Assembly (NCBI RefSeq): GCF_029227915.1
Contig: NC_079878.1
Coordinates: forward strand, 17,734,001 to 17,798,000
DNA length: 64,000 nt
DNA from: Hydractinia symbiolongicarpus
Taxonomy: Eukaryota; Cnidaria; Hydrozoa; Anthoathecata; Hydractiniidae
Direction: 5' to 3'
The notes under the pieces were generated by a model that worked only from the letters and a program-made list of their open reading frames with translations, had not been told where the DNA came from and did not search any database. A program made the translations under genes and the position numbers. Below, piece by piece: positions 23,905-35,900 of this stretch; positions within the stretch are counted from its first letter, which is position 1, and each line of letters starts with the position of its first letter.

Positions 23905-26900
23905 CTGCGTCACCAACGTTCCTATCCAAATCTTTTCCTTTTCCCACAATAACGAATCATTTTCACCCTTTGTAAGATTTTCAACAATATTAACCACGTC
24001 AATAATAATAAAACGAATGTTTCGCAACGCTTCGTTGGTACACTCTTCTGTAAAATGTCGTACTATTATATATATGTACTAGCAAGCTATGCTTGATTTG
24101 TCTCAGTAATTTTATTTGTTTGCCGATAAACGTAAAAAAAATTTAACTACCAGTAAAGGTTTTTTAGACATCCAAATGTTTAGAATAAAATAACACAATT
24201 TTTTCTAAAAGCTCTCAAAACATTTTACCTATTAAGGTCCATTATGTGGCGCATATATCCACACCCTACTAATGCAAGAGAATATTAGCTAAACTGCTTT
24301 TCTAATTAAGCTACTCTATTGTACAGAGGCAGAATTTGCACCCACAAATATTTAGCAAGTTGATGTGCAGTTATCTAAGACCTACATAAAGTTTGTATTT
24401 TTGAATGACTTTTTTTATTATTGCTTATATTACTGTTTATATTTACATATATACTGGTTATAAGAATATTTAGCTATAGCTAACTAGCTGTCAAATCATA
24501 ATGGTAAAAATCCAAAGTTTAGCCAGGCAAACACTTCTGGATTTCTTAGTAAAATGTATTGCTATAATTTTACCTATAGCTAGCTAGTTCAAAAGTTCAA
24601 ATATATAGAATAAAAAATGTGTCAAACCTTGTTTTCTCTGTGTAAACCTCTCAAACATTCTGTCAACACAAAGATGGTTGCCTTCCTGCCTTTTTCTCCC
24701 AAACTTAAAAAGTATTGGCATAACAGCAATGTATACAGCCACAAAAACACTACGTCAAAAGAACATGTCAGCACCAAAACGCAACAAATTATTTTGAAGA
24801 AATGCAGTATTCACGTGTTACTCCAGAAAAAATTGAAGACATGCCATAAGTTGCCTGAGCCTTATTATGTCATAAATGATGATGTCATAAGGTCAGCTGG
24901 AAATCTTTTAGGCTCAATATCTTGAGAACGAAAAATATTTTTTAAAAATTCCTAATAACTTGATAAAGATTTTTTATCCTCTATAACATACAAAAATATC
25001 TTTTTCAATGCAGGAATCCCTTTAAAGAACATTTTTGAAATGGCAAAAAAAAGTTTGTTTTAAACAAAACACAAGAATATGTTGCTCCATTGCAGAAAGC
25101 AAGTGGGTATTTGATGTAAAATATTTTTTTAGAACCTTGGATTAAAATTTTTTCTATATTGAACATTATTTTGGCTATCGGAGACAAGAAAGTTAAGACT
25201 TAGAAAGTCGTGTTTGGGGTTGACGATTTTAAATGTACCCCAATCCTGTGATAATCAGGTTGTACATGCTTGCCGTCTATCTGTTTGTTTGGAAAGAATG
25301 AACCATTTCTACGCAATGCAATCGCAAACTGGTGTACTACTACATAAAAATCACGTAAAAAACAACCTTTGAATTACTCAATTAATAATTAATTCTTTAA
25401 TTCTTTTTATGTAAAAAGAATTTCAAACAAACACCCTGAGACAATTTAAAAACGATCTTAAATAAATATGCTGAAACAATTTCTTCTGAGTGAAAGATCA
25501 TAACGTAATATAATGAAACGATTTTGAAACAAATTATGCTATCTGAAACGATCTCAATGAAATATAATGAATTGATCTTGAAACGATTTTGAAACAAATT
25601 TAGTTTTTAATGAAGCTACTTGAAACAAATTAGAAAATAATGAAAAAAACGCTTTTAGTAAAACAAATGTTATTTTAAATCGTTTCAAATTCGTATAGCA
25701 AGTTATGTTAATTAAAAAATGAAACAATTTGAAATGATCCTGGAGACGATCCCTAACTCAAATTTTATCAGACTTCGCATTGCGTACATAAGAAGTGCAG
25801 TGATATTGCAGGAATGGTAAGAGCTGACATTCCGTTTGTATGTAAGCATTGCAAAAGTGTGGTTATTGAGGATAAAATATTTCTGCCTTTAATAATGTAA
25901 ACCTTGGCTTGTTAGATATGGTTAAGAACTTTGTTGTTCAGTTGATATATTGGGTAGTATTCAAGTTGTTGGAAGGAGTGTTACTTGCCGGAAAGGTTCC
26001 ACTTTAAAAAAAATCCAGAACGTTACTTCCTTTATTGACTCGCAGAATCTTGTCGAATAAAGTAAAAGACCTGTGTAAAAAGTGTTACGTTGTTTAGAAG
26101 TGAGATATGGGCAGTGAATCAGATCTTGTCTGTTTATCTGTTTGAAAGACAGAGTTTAGATGAGCTAAGAACTAAGCTTTGGAGTAATATTGGAAAGGAA
26201 AGAGGATGTTAATCGGGTAGAAAAGTGTAGAGACCTCTAAAATGTCTCAACTATTGTCAAAGTGTCAGCCTTTTGTTGTTGAAATCTGCCAGTGTATTGT
26301 TAATCTATTATATACACTTTTAGATATTGAGTTAGCAACAATATTAAAATGCAACAAAATTAAACAATTGACGATGGATATGACTGTGCTTGCAAAAGCT
26401 GTTGAAAATTCAGATCAACTGCAGGTTTGTTTAATTCTGTCTTTGCATCTTGTATTAAAGGCTAATACGTTTGTCTGCAATGCCCATATTGATATTAAAA
26501 TTAAGTTTTTGAATCAACATGAGTATCTAACTTTTCCTGGAGAGCATCACTTATTGTTTCTCTTTAAGTTATCTTTTTTCCAACCTGATCTGCAACTTGG
26601 GTTGTGGATGGGACCCCCAAAGTAAAAAGTAAAAGATATGTCTGCATGTGACGTTTGCAAAGCTGATGTTTTTATGTCTCATTTGTTACTGGACAAATTA
26701 GCTCTTCCTTAAAATTAAATCAAATTAGTGAAGTCCTTGCATTTTGCTTATGTATGTTTGAGGCAAAATAGCTTGGAAACAGGTGGAAATAACTGACATA
26801 TCCTGAGACTTATATTTGATCAATTCCCCTATGCAGGTGAACTTTGTCAAAAAACCTGTAAACCTTAGTGCCTCTTCAGCCATTTTTTGAAAGATCTCGT

Positions 26901-29900
26901 ATATTATTTTGGACAGTATTTTAAGATTTATGCGATATATACACGTGCTTTATTAAATTTCCAAAGACCATTTTTTTATAAGGACAGGTCATTGATGCAG
27001 TTTTGTAAGTATAGCCTCATCTCAACCACGGGCCATTTAAATAGCAAACTTTAATATTATACTACAGCTCAGTGATGATCGAACAAAGTTGAAAAGAATC
27101 AAACCATTGCCTAGGCATGAAAATACAGATTTACAAACTGTTTATGTGGTAAGTGCAATCAGATATATTAAGATATTCTTTACTTTTAAATTTCTATTCA
27201 GACGCATATGTGTGTGTATGAAATTCTTATTCTTTTATAATTTGCTTTATATTTTCTGTTTTCCTTTTGGTTTAAATTTAGGAACAGTTACCAGCTTATG
27301 TTGACCATGACTGGTTGAAGCAAGTATTTTCAACATGCGGAACAGTAGATTACATCAGGTAAATGAAAAAACCATACTGTATATGGTTTCCATTTTTCAT
27401 TATTGTTGTATCTTGATTGTAAAGACATTTTTCCACTATTTAACGCTGCAGTTTACCAAGATATCCACAAACAAACAAAATTAAAGGATTTGCCTACGTT
27501 GAATTCTCGAATCAACAAGGTGCTGAAAAGGCTTGCCAGGTAACATTTTTTTGAAAATTATGTTTGAAGCGAATAAAAGAATATGTTAAACCATGTAAGT
27601 TTATTAAATGGTGTACAAATAATTATAACAGATTACCCAATGAAGCAAACTTTGATTTAAAACTTCTGTTGTTAAGATTTTTTGTGCTGATGTGTGGGTT
27701 TTCATGACACATATTAGGGGGGTTCTAAAGACTTTGTGGAAATTGGAGAATCGAAAGGCTCTTAATTTTAAGAATGCAAAGGAAGGATAACACTGTGATA
27801 ACAAAATTGTAAAATAAAATACTTGCAAAAAAACTTTAACTTGTAATTGTCACCCATTCGAAATGTTTTGTCTATATTCCCTTGAAATTCTTTCCAACAG
27901 TAACTATGACTTGACTTGCATTATTTTACTTGGCCTGTATTATTTTTATTGGACTTGCGTGTTACAGGCGAGGTCCTATAAAATGACTCGTGTCCGTGCG
28001 TGTGTCGGTGAGGAAGTTTTCTTGGAAATGGGTTATTAGTTTTTTATAGAGATAGAGAACAATAGACTCTCCAATGTGATGAAGTCAGTTTTTTAAAATT
28101 TTGTGGACTTATGTGCAAAATGATCAAAATGATCCAAAAATATCGTTTTTACGACATTGCTCAGGTTCGGGTTATTAGTCTTTTTTGATCTTTTAAATAC
28201 AGGAAGGTCCATTGAAGTTTATCTTATTTTAGTTAAACGGAAAATTGGTCTTCATAACCGATTCTTTTTAGAAATTTCCACCAGCTAATTTACACTAAAT
28301 ATATGCTTCTTGGAATGATTTTACTCACTATCTTTGTATTAAGGTGTGGATAGTTTGGTTTAAAGATAAGGTGCTATTTGCTCGCAAGTTTAGTTTATTA
28401 TGATGGTTATTATTTCTTTCCTTACTTATTTTTGATATACTTTAAATTCCTTCAATCAAAAGTCAAAAAAAAGGAAATGATTTACAGTTTTGCTATACAA
28501 TGTTTGGAAAGCATTTTTTAAATGAGCTTTTTGATTGCTTGAAATTCCTTAGGTATTTTTACTGCATACAAAAATTAAGCACTCAAAAGGCAGGATTTTT
28601 ATTGTTATCCTGTTACCTGTTTAACAATAAACTAGAATAAAAATTTTTCAAGACAAGAACTACATAGAACTCATGCTAGCTAGGTTTTACGTGCACAGGT
28701 TTATTGAATTTAAATTAAAAAGAAAATTGAATGGGCAAGTGGGGCTTTAAACTTTATCTTTTTCTCCCTCTGTTTTTTTATTCTTCCAGGGCATGCTTGT
28801 AACTTAAGGACTAATTAACTTGGAAATAATATATTGACTTCAGTTATTTTATTTCTATAGCGGTTACTAGGGATGATATAACACTTAAATTAGTCTAGTT
28901 CCCCCAAAGTTTAGTAAATTTAACCAATTCAGAAAAAAGGGTTAATTACAACACAAAAAATATTAAACCTTAATTAAACATGAGTCGATACATCTTGCTA
29001 AACAGCATTTCAAGCTTGCTAATGAAATTTTTTAGAATAATTTTACGTGGAGTGCGTGTGCCAATGTTTTTTTAATTTTTAAAAATTAATTTTTCTTTTT
29101 CATTCCTAACCCACCAAGCTATAAGTGTGTTTTTCTATTCGATTTTTTATTTATCGCCTATGAAAACACACTATATGGGCAGGTTAATTTTTACGTTACG
29201 TAATAATCCTAGAATTTTGACAAAAAATCAAGATGTCTTGGAATTACCCTGAAAAGTAATTGTTAAACTTAGATTGTTACTCTTCCCCTTTGCAATCCAG
29301 TTCACTATGATAACACCTCAACGATATTATACTAGGGTACTACAATAACAAAATTAAATCAAACATTAAGATTATCATTGGACATTGTCTTTGAACAGAC
29401 ATTAAAACTCATTGGATAATCAAACCATCCAATATTGCAAATGTAACATAAAATCAGAGAACTATTTTGTAACTCTTTATAACCCTGTTAAGTTTGATCT
29501 CCAGGTAACTGTGGCTATGCGCTCCTTGAGAATCTCCACTAGGCAAACTTGCATGTGTCGCATCACCATACACAATCTTTAGGTTTTCTGGATTACCAAG
29601 ACTTGGAAACACAGGACATAATTTTTTCGGAGTAGGCGTCTTAACAGCATCTACTATATTTCTAACCGTTAAGATGTTTTCCATAGTAACTCACGCAATA
29701 GCTATCAAATGAACAATCAGGTCTTGTTTGTAATGTAACCTACAATAATTGTCCACTTAATGACCGAAATGACTTCTTTTTAACATCGGTCAATTGGTTC
29801 TCTTTGTCTCACAGGCTTTTATTATGGTAACTCAATGTGTTTCAAGGTGTCTTCATATTTGTCTTGATCCTGTTTTAGCCTTATTTAATCCAATGTACCT

Positions 29901-32900
29901 GAAAGAACCACTCTCCAACTTACTAATTTTAAAGATCTTAAACATATTTTGAATTACAGATTCTTTTCATTTCTTTGTTCCACAGAATATAAAGTCACCA
30001 ACATGAGTTACCACAATACCACATAGCAGGCCATTGTGATCATGCCATAGAAATAATGCATTATCATCTTCTTTCCTCCAAAGTTAAGTAGCACTTTTTA
30101 ATATTATATCACATTCGAGGTGCATCATTCAAACCATAGAGGCAACGCATAAGCTTTAAGATCTTCCCTTGTGCTCAAAGAACGTATGAAGACTTTTCTT
30201 TCTATTTCATCACCTTGTAAAAATGCATGTTCTATGTTCAAACTATCTAAATTTTAACCCATTGTACTAGCAGATACAAATGTATAAACTAAGGTGAATC
30301 TGTTCTACCAGTTTTTTTTCTTTAAAGCCCTTTGCCACCTGTCTGGCTTTCAGCATCATTAGATTACTTCAAAATAATCCATATAATGTACATATTTGAG
30401 ATGCGTTATTTCTGACATTGTTATTATCTGTGTTGTGACTGTTGGTGTTCGTACTGTCGGTTTTGTGAGTATTGGTGTTGTGAGTGTCGATGCTGTGAGT
30501 GTCGTTGTTGTAACTTTTTATCAACTAGATTTTGCACCTTGCAAGCTGTTCTTTTTTCATTTTGTGTAAGATTTGACATTTGACATTTTGTGTAAGATTT
30601 TAAGAACATTTTTTTTGTATATGCATTGCTTATGTCAGCAAAACATCTAAAGCAACTTATTTTTTTAATGGCCTTTTGCCTAAGTGGATTTTTCAACGAG
30701 CCTTATCGATGAGTATTAGTATACCCAATACTATTTTAACGGTAAAGTTTGGTAAATTGCAGAACAATTTCATAAGCGATGTTTTATAGAATTTGTTAAA
30801 AAATATTGTGAAGAATATAATCCACTTTGCAAAAGTGACAGACAGACGGAACTGGCGTATTATTATAGAGATAATGTATCACGCTTTTATAATAATCTGG
30901 TGTGTGTGCAGGTATTTCAGGTTAAAAAATAGGCCCATTGTTTAGAGAAAAAGATAAATAAAAAACAATAGAGAAGAAAAATAATGACCAGGCCCAGTTT
31001 CAATTTTGAAATTCTTAATATCGATGGTCCCCCCATTTAGCTGCTTTTAATGTGCGCAAACTTAGTAACTGCATCTAGACGTCTTAAGTTTTATTGTGTC
31101 CAAAATGTATTTTAGCACCTTACTTATTCATTTAAAAACCTTCTCAACCTAGCATGGTTTGTGGTCACAGGTCATGTAGCATACACCACTTTGGTTATCC
31201 CAAATGTAAATTAAACAACAAAGTTGGGTGTGTCACTATTGTGAATGTGTTGTAGTTGCACTTTTTTAATAGCGAGATAGAGTATGCAGCTTCTGCATCT
31301 TGTTTTTTTTTATTTAATATTCTTCCAGATACTCAACTCAGCTGCTCCATATAAAAACAAAAAACGCCATAGTTCATTGGATTCAAAATTACCCTACGTG
31401 GAAGAGAGTAAACCCAAGTTGGGAGGTAAACGAAGGAGATCCAAAAGTTTAAGTGAATCGGTTTCAGAGGACAAGAATTGCAAAGTAAACATTTTAAAAC
31501 GAAAACGAAGTGCCAGTGTAAGCTCGGAAGACTCACCTGTTAAACCCAAACTTCGAAAGCAAGATCGAAACTGCAAGGAGAGTAAACAAAGCGAGTCACA
31601 ATCGAGTTTAAATAATTATATACATTTATCTATTAAGGGAAAAAGAAGTAGAGACTCTTCTAACGATGAAAACGAAAATTCAAAACAGGTTAATTATAAA
31701 ACTACCACAAGTGGTTGCACTGAAACATGTAAAAGTAGACGTAAAGAAGTTACAAGTGAGAAGAAAAGTCAAGGAGATATAAGTAAGAAGAAAAAACCCC
31801 GCAAACATAAAAAAACACAACAACACATCAACGGTGATAATGATGCAAGAGAAATATGCGTTCCACCACTTTACGTAATTAGCAAGTACGTCTTTGCCAA
31901 CTACTTTTTTTCTACAATATTATAGTTATAAGCTATGCATCTCTGTCGTTGTTAAATGAATCTAACATTAAATTTTAAGGGTATAACGTTTCAGGAATTA
32001 AGAATAGCGAGAATTCACCAGCATCAAATTTCGCACCAGTGGGACAAGTTTTCCTGATATTTGATATTTTTCTCCCTAAAATCTGTACTGTTTTTTGGAC
32101 CTACCTGGTACAGGTATGGTCCTATAAAATAACCTGTCTATCCGTTCGTCTGTTACGTGCTTTAGTTTTTTCTGATTTTTTGCACAAAGTTTGAGAACAA
32201 TAGACCCTCCAATGTGACGAAGTCAGTTTTTTAAAGAAAATCCCATTCACTTAAAAATGGCGGATTTATGCTCAAAATAAGCAAAATTGATCCTAAAATA
32301 TTGTTTTTAGCTGATTCTCAAGATTGGATTTTTTTTTATAATTTTTGCACAAAGAAAGAGAACAATAGACCCTCCAATGTGATGAAGTCCGTTTTCTTAG
32401 AAAAAAACTTATCAGCCTAAAAATGGTGAATTTATGCGCAAAATGAGTGCAAAGGTAGAGAACAATTGATCCTCAAATGTGACAAAGTCAGTTTTTGTAG
32501 AATTTTTTTACCCAAAAATGGCGGATTCGTGGGCAAAATGTGTCAATATAGTTAAAAAAAAAAAGGATTTTCGAACTTTTGTGAGGATTGGATTATTAGT
32601 TTTTCCTGATGTTTTAGATCCAGGTAGGTCCATTGAATTTTTTCTTGTTCCTACGAAGATTTTTTAAAAAAATGAATGACTAGTAGCACCACCCATATTG
32701 TGTATTTTGGGTCTTGTTTTACTAGTCTGAACCACTGAACAAAACTTTGTTTATTAAGAAAAAGTCGTTAATTCTTATTAATACTGAATTTATAAAAAAA
32801 ACTTTTTTATTGTTTTACAAGCTTATGGGCTTGTATTAAAATGCAAATGTGTCCTACAAGAATGAAAATTTTTGCCTCTCTGAGCACCAAAAAGGGGGGT

Positions 32901-35900
32901 AGTCGTGTGTTCGAATCTCATCTTGGTAACTATTTTTTTTTTTTTTTTTTTGCTGTTATAAGTTTTATTTTTTAAAAAGATAAGACAAGTATTCAAAAGC
33001 ATTATTTAACCAACTTGTAAAGTAAAGGTGTTTCCATCTAAGTTTACAAAAGTGAATGTAGGCAGAATTAAGGTCTCTCCAAATGCTTGGAAAGTAGTCT
33101 GCGAAAAATAAATTTCCGCAACATTACGTAAGAGAGAAACAAAGATGCTCCACCATATCATTTTATTAAATACAACGATTTTACAAAATTTGGTTAAAAT
33201 GTAAGCAAAAGGCAAATTATATTGCAAATAATGACGAGAACGGAATTCTTTTCGCTACGCTAATGACACTCCAACATACAGAAATATGATTTCGGAAACA
33301 CTCCAAAAGAACGTAAATTTTCCGATTCCGTTCTTGTTATTTGTCTCCTTGCCATAAGCGCACAGGATTCTTTTTAACAAAGTTTGCTGTTTGTGACAGT
33401 TCTGGTAATATATTTTTTAAACTTTTTTCCTTTTTCGAACAATTAAGATTTACTCGTATATTATTTTTTTTATTTTGCTTTTTCTCACTGAGTGACTCTC
33501 TTATACCCCGTTCTTTTGTGGTCTTTCTTCTTCCTGAAATTTCGAGGAATTTTCCGTTCAAGAACATCTCACAAATTAATTTTGAAAAATAACTGCATAG
33601 TGTGTAACAAATATTATTGCCTATCTAAATAGCAAAATATGTTGTGTCTAACTTCGTAACAGAAATCACAATCTGATAGACAGCTTTTTGTAAATTTATT
33701 TATTAACTTGTTTTATTAACTTGTTTATTTTAAGGACCGAGTGGCTGGTTCTAAAAAAACAGTATAAAAATCTGTGCAAAAAGGAAATATCTCAACTGAA
33801 GCGAACAATGAAAATATTAAAGAGTGAGAAAGTTTATCAGGTTGAGCTTAAAGAAAAAATTCAAAAAACTATAATGGAAAAAAAGAATTCACAAAGTGAA
33901 AAAACGATTTTGCAAAGCAGGCCCAAGCATGAGCAACAACACAAAGACGAAAATACCAACCAACAAGCTGTTATAAAAAATGATGATCCAGCTTTAAAGC
34001 CAGAAAAAACTTTCCAAGTCACTCCTGGCACTGTAGTGAAGATGAAAACAGACTCAAATGAACTAACTAAAAAGACAATAAAGGTAGGTAGCGTGTTTGA
34101 GGTAGACATTTTTCTTTTCTTGCAGTGTTGCATTTTGAGCTGTGCTGTTTGAATGGTATGAAGTTCAGCTTTTGAAAGCTTTTAAAGTTAACCTTCACAA
34201 TTAGCCAAACAAGGTCTTGTGAGAGTAATTTTTTTAAATAAATTTTAAGTATATATATATTAACATAAATGATGTGTTAAACGGTTGTTGGTTCGAACTT
34301 TTAAATACTTCTATGAGCAGTACGTGAGAAGTATTTGCTTTTATTACCTTTTCTTTATGAAGGAGGTATTGTCAAAACTGGTGCAAGTTTCGTATGTTGA
34401 CTACAAGGATGGCGGTAGGACGGTAAGGACAATATTTTCCTTTTAAAGCTCTTAGAAACTTTAATCTGCGAAAGTCAACTTTTCAAAATTAGGAAAATAT
34501 CAATTTCATCACTGCTACCTCTTTCTTAAGGCTAAAATACACGTTAAGTTTAAATGGACCGTTTAGTTGTAAGAAAAAATGTTTAGTTGCAGGTAATACA
34601 AGTAGTATGGTAAGAGCATTATAAGCAGGTTTTTTATCCTTTCACACCTTTACCCCGTCAAAACCCTTCAGGCTCAAGGATGACGGACAGCTGACAAAAT
34701 GTTGCATGGAGTGCCTTGATACGCAACGGGCTGCTGCCCTAGCAAAACGTCGCGAAAAATATGGTAATGGCATAGTGTGCCCCTATTGTAAAAAACTTAA
34801 ATTTGACTTTGAGTATAGGATCATAGACAAAATAAGACCCAGATTTAGCACAAATTGCATTGAGTGTAACACACTGTTAGTAATATTGCTGACATCAACA
34901 AAATCCCGAGCATGCACAGTTGAGTAGGGGTGAGCCCAACCGTGCCAAGTACAACTTGGCAGACGTAGTACCCTTTATCGAAGCTGTCAACAAGACTCGC
35001 AACACATACTATGAAGATGAGATTGACATTTTGAAAGACGCCGTGAGTATACCAGGCATATCGATGCGCTATGTCCTGAACAAGTCCTTGCGCTTGAACC
35101 CTGAAATAGAGCTGTATGCATCGGGGGACCCCTGCACAAACAAATGTCAAGACAATTGCGTCAAAGCCTGGTGTAAGGCCTGCATAGAGGTTAAAAAAGC
35201 ATGCAACGAGTGTACGAAGAATGAGGCTTATGATCTCCTACAAACAGGCATGGTAGGTGGCCCCGCTATCGTCTTCTGCAGATACCAGGAGAGGGATGTG
35301 ACAGGCATCAGATCTCACATCCATGACAACCCCCGCAAGTGCAAGACCATACTAGGCTACAATGAGAAAATGCTCTACCCCAGCACCCTGCTGCAGGATT
35401 TCCCTTTGTGGTAAGGAGAAGCTGATAAAGATGCCAGACTCCGTGGAAGGATTGGCTGCCCTGACGCGAGGCGTTCCAGACGGCTCGCTCTTCGGTTTTG
35501 CGCAAGTAGATATCGAAGTGCCTGCAGGGCTGTACAACAAGTTCAGCAAAATGGCCCCGCTATTCGTGGTGAAGGAGATCCCCGTTAGCCAAATACCGCA
35601 GCACATGCATGAGTATTTGACCAAGACTGGGCGCAAACATGTTTCAGGTACCAGGAAGCGCCTGGGGTTGATGAAAGCAGAGAAGATCCTGCTGTGTACA
35701 GCCCTGCTCAAATGGTACCCAGAGCATGGGCTAAAAGTAACTGCCTTTTACCAGTTCCTCATGTACTCCAGGAGCAAGCCATTCGCGTGGTTCCCAGAAG
35801 AGATTGCGGATGCGAGACGCCAAGCAGATAAAGACCCTGACAAGCGTATCGCGTGCGATACAGCAAAGTTGAAAGGGAATAGTTTCTATGGCAAAATGAT

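Larger units (their letters stand above)
16155..25753. mobile_element. Large TIR DNA transposon, TAA target duplication, PIF/Harbinger-type ends
   Basis: The ends are defined by the split LINE. TAA at 16152-16154 and 25754-25756 is the 3-bp duplication. The termini read GGGACCTTCTCCAAGATC on the left and, reverse complemented, GGGATCGTCTCCAGGATC on the right. Both flanks then have many GAAACGAT/GAAACAA subterminal words. A TWA target and GGG..CCC termini fit PIF/Harbinger. Removing the copia insertion leaves about 5 kb. No DDE transposase was recognised inside, only short open frames, so superfamily assignment is inference. Confidence 0.75.
16045..26235 (+). mobile_element. LINE-I family remnant, split by a 9.6-kb insertion
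   Basis: Bases 16048-16154 match LINE-I at about 1096-1194, and 25757-26235 match about 1195-1790, including the Cys/His insert and GHLERM-type tail in decayed form. The two parts are contiguous in LINE-I, so everything from 16155 to 25753 inserted later. The LINE remnant itself lies in the first recognised LARP7 intron. Confidence 0.88.

Noticed and set aside
30424-30696. Gln/His-Ser-rich open frame on the minus strand
   Set aside because: The SQHRHSQHQYSQ run comes from a short GTTGTGAGTGTCG tandem repeat at 30430-30515. Its upstream part lies in Helitron debris.
31333-31576. Minus-strand frames opposite LARP7 linker exon
   Set aside because: They are antisense shadows of the Lys/Ser-rich exon at 31329-31885.
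33337-33592. Overlapping open frames on both strands in LARP7 intron 6
   Set aside because: Low-complexity Phe/Leu versus Lys/Asn translations of T- and A-rich sequence. No motif or splice support.
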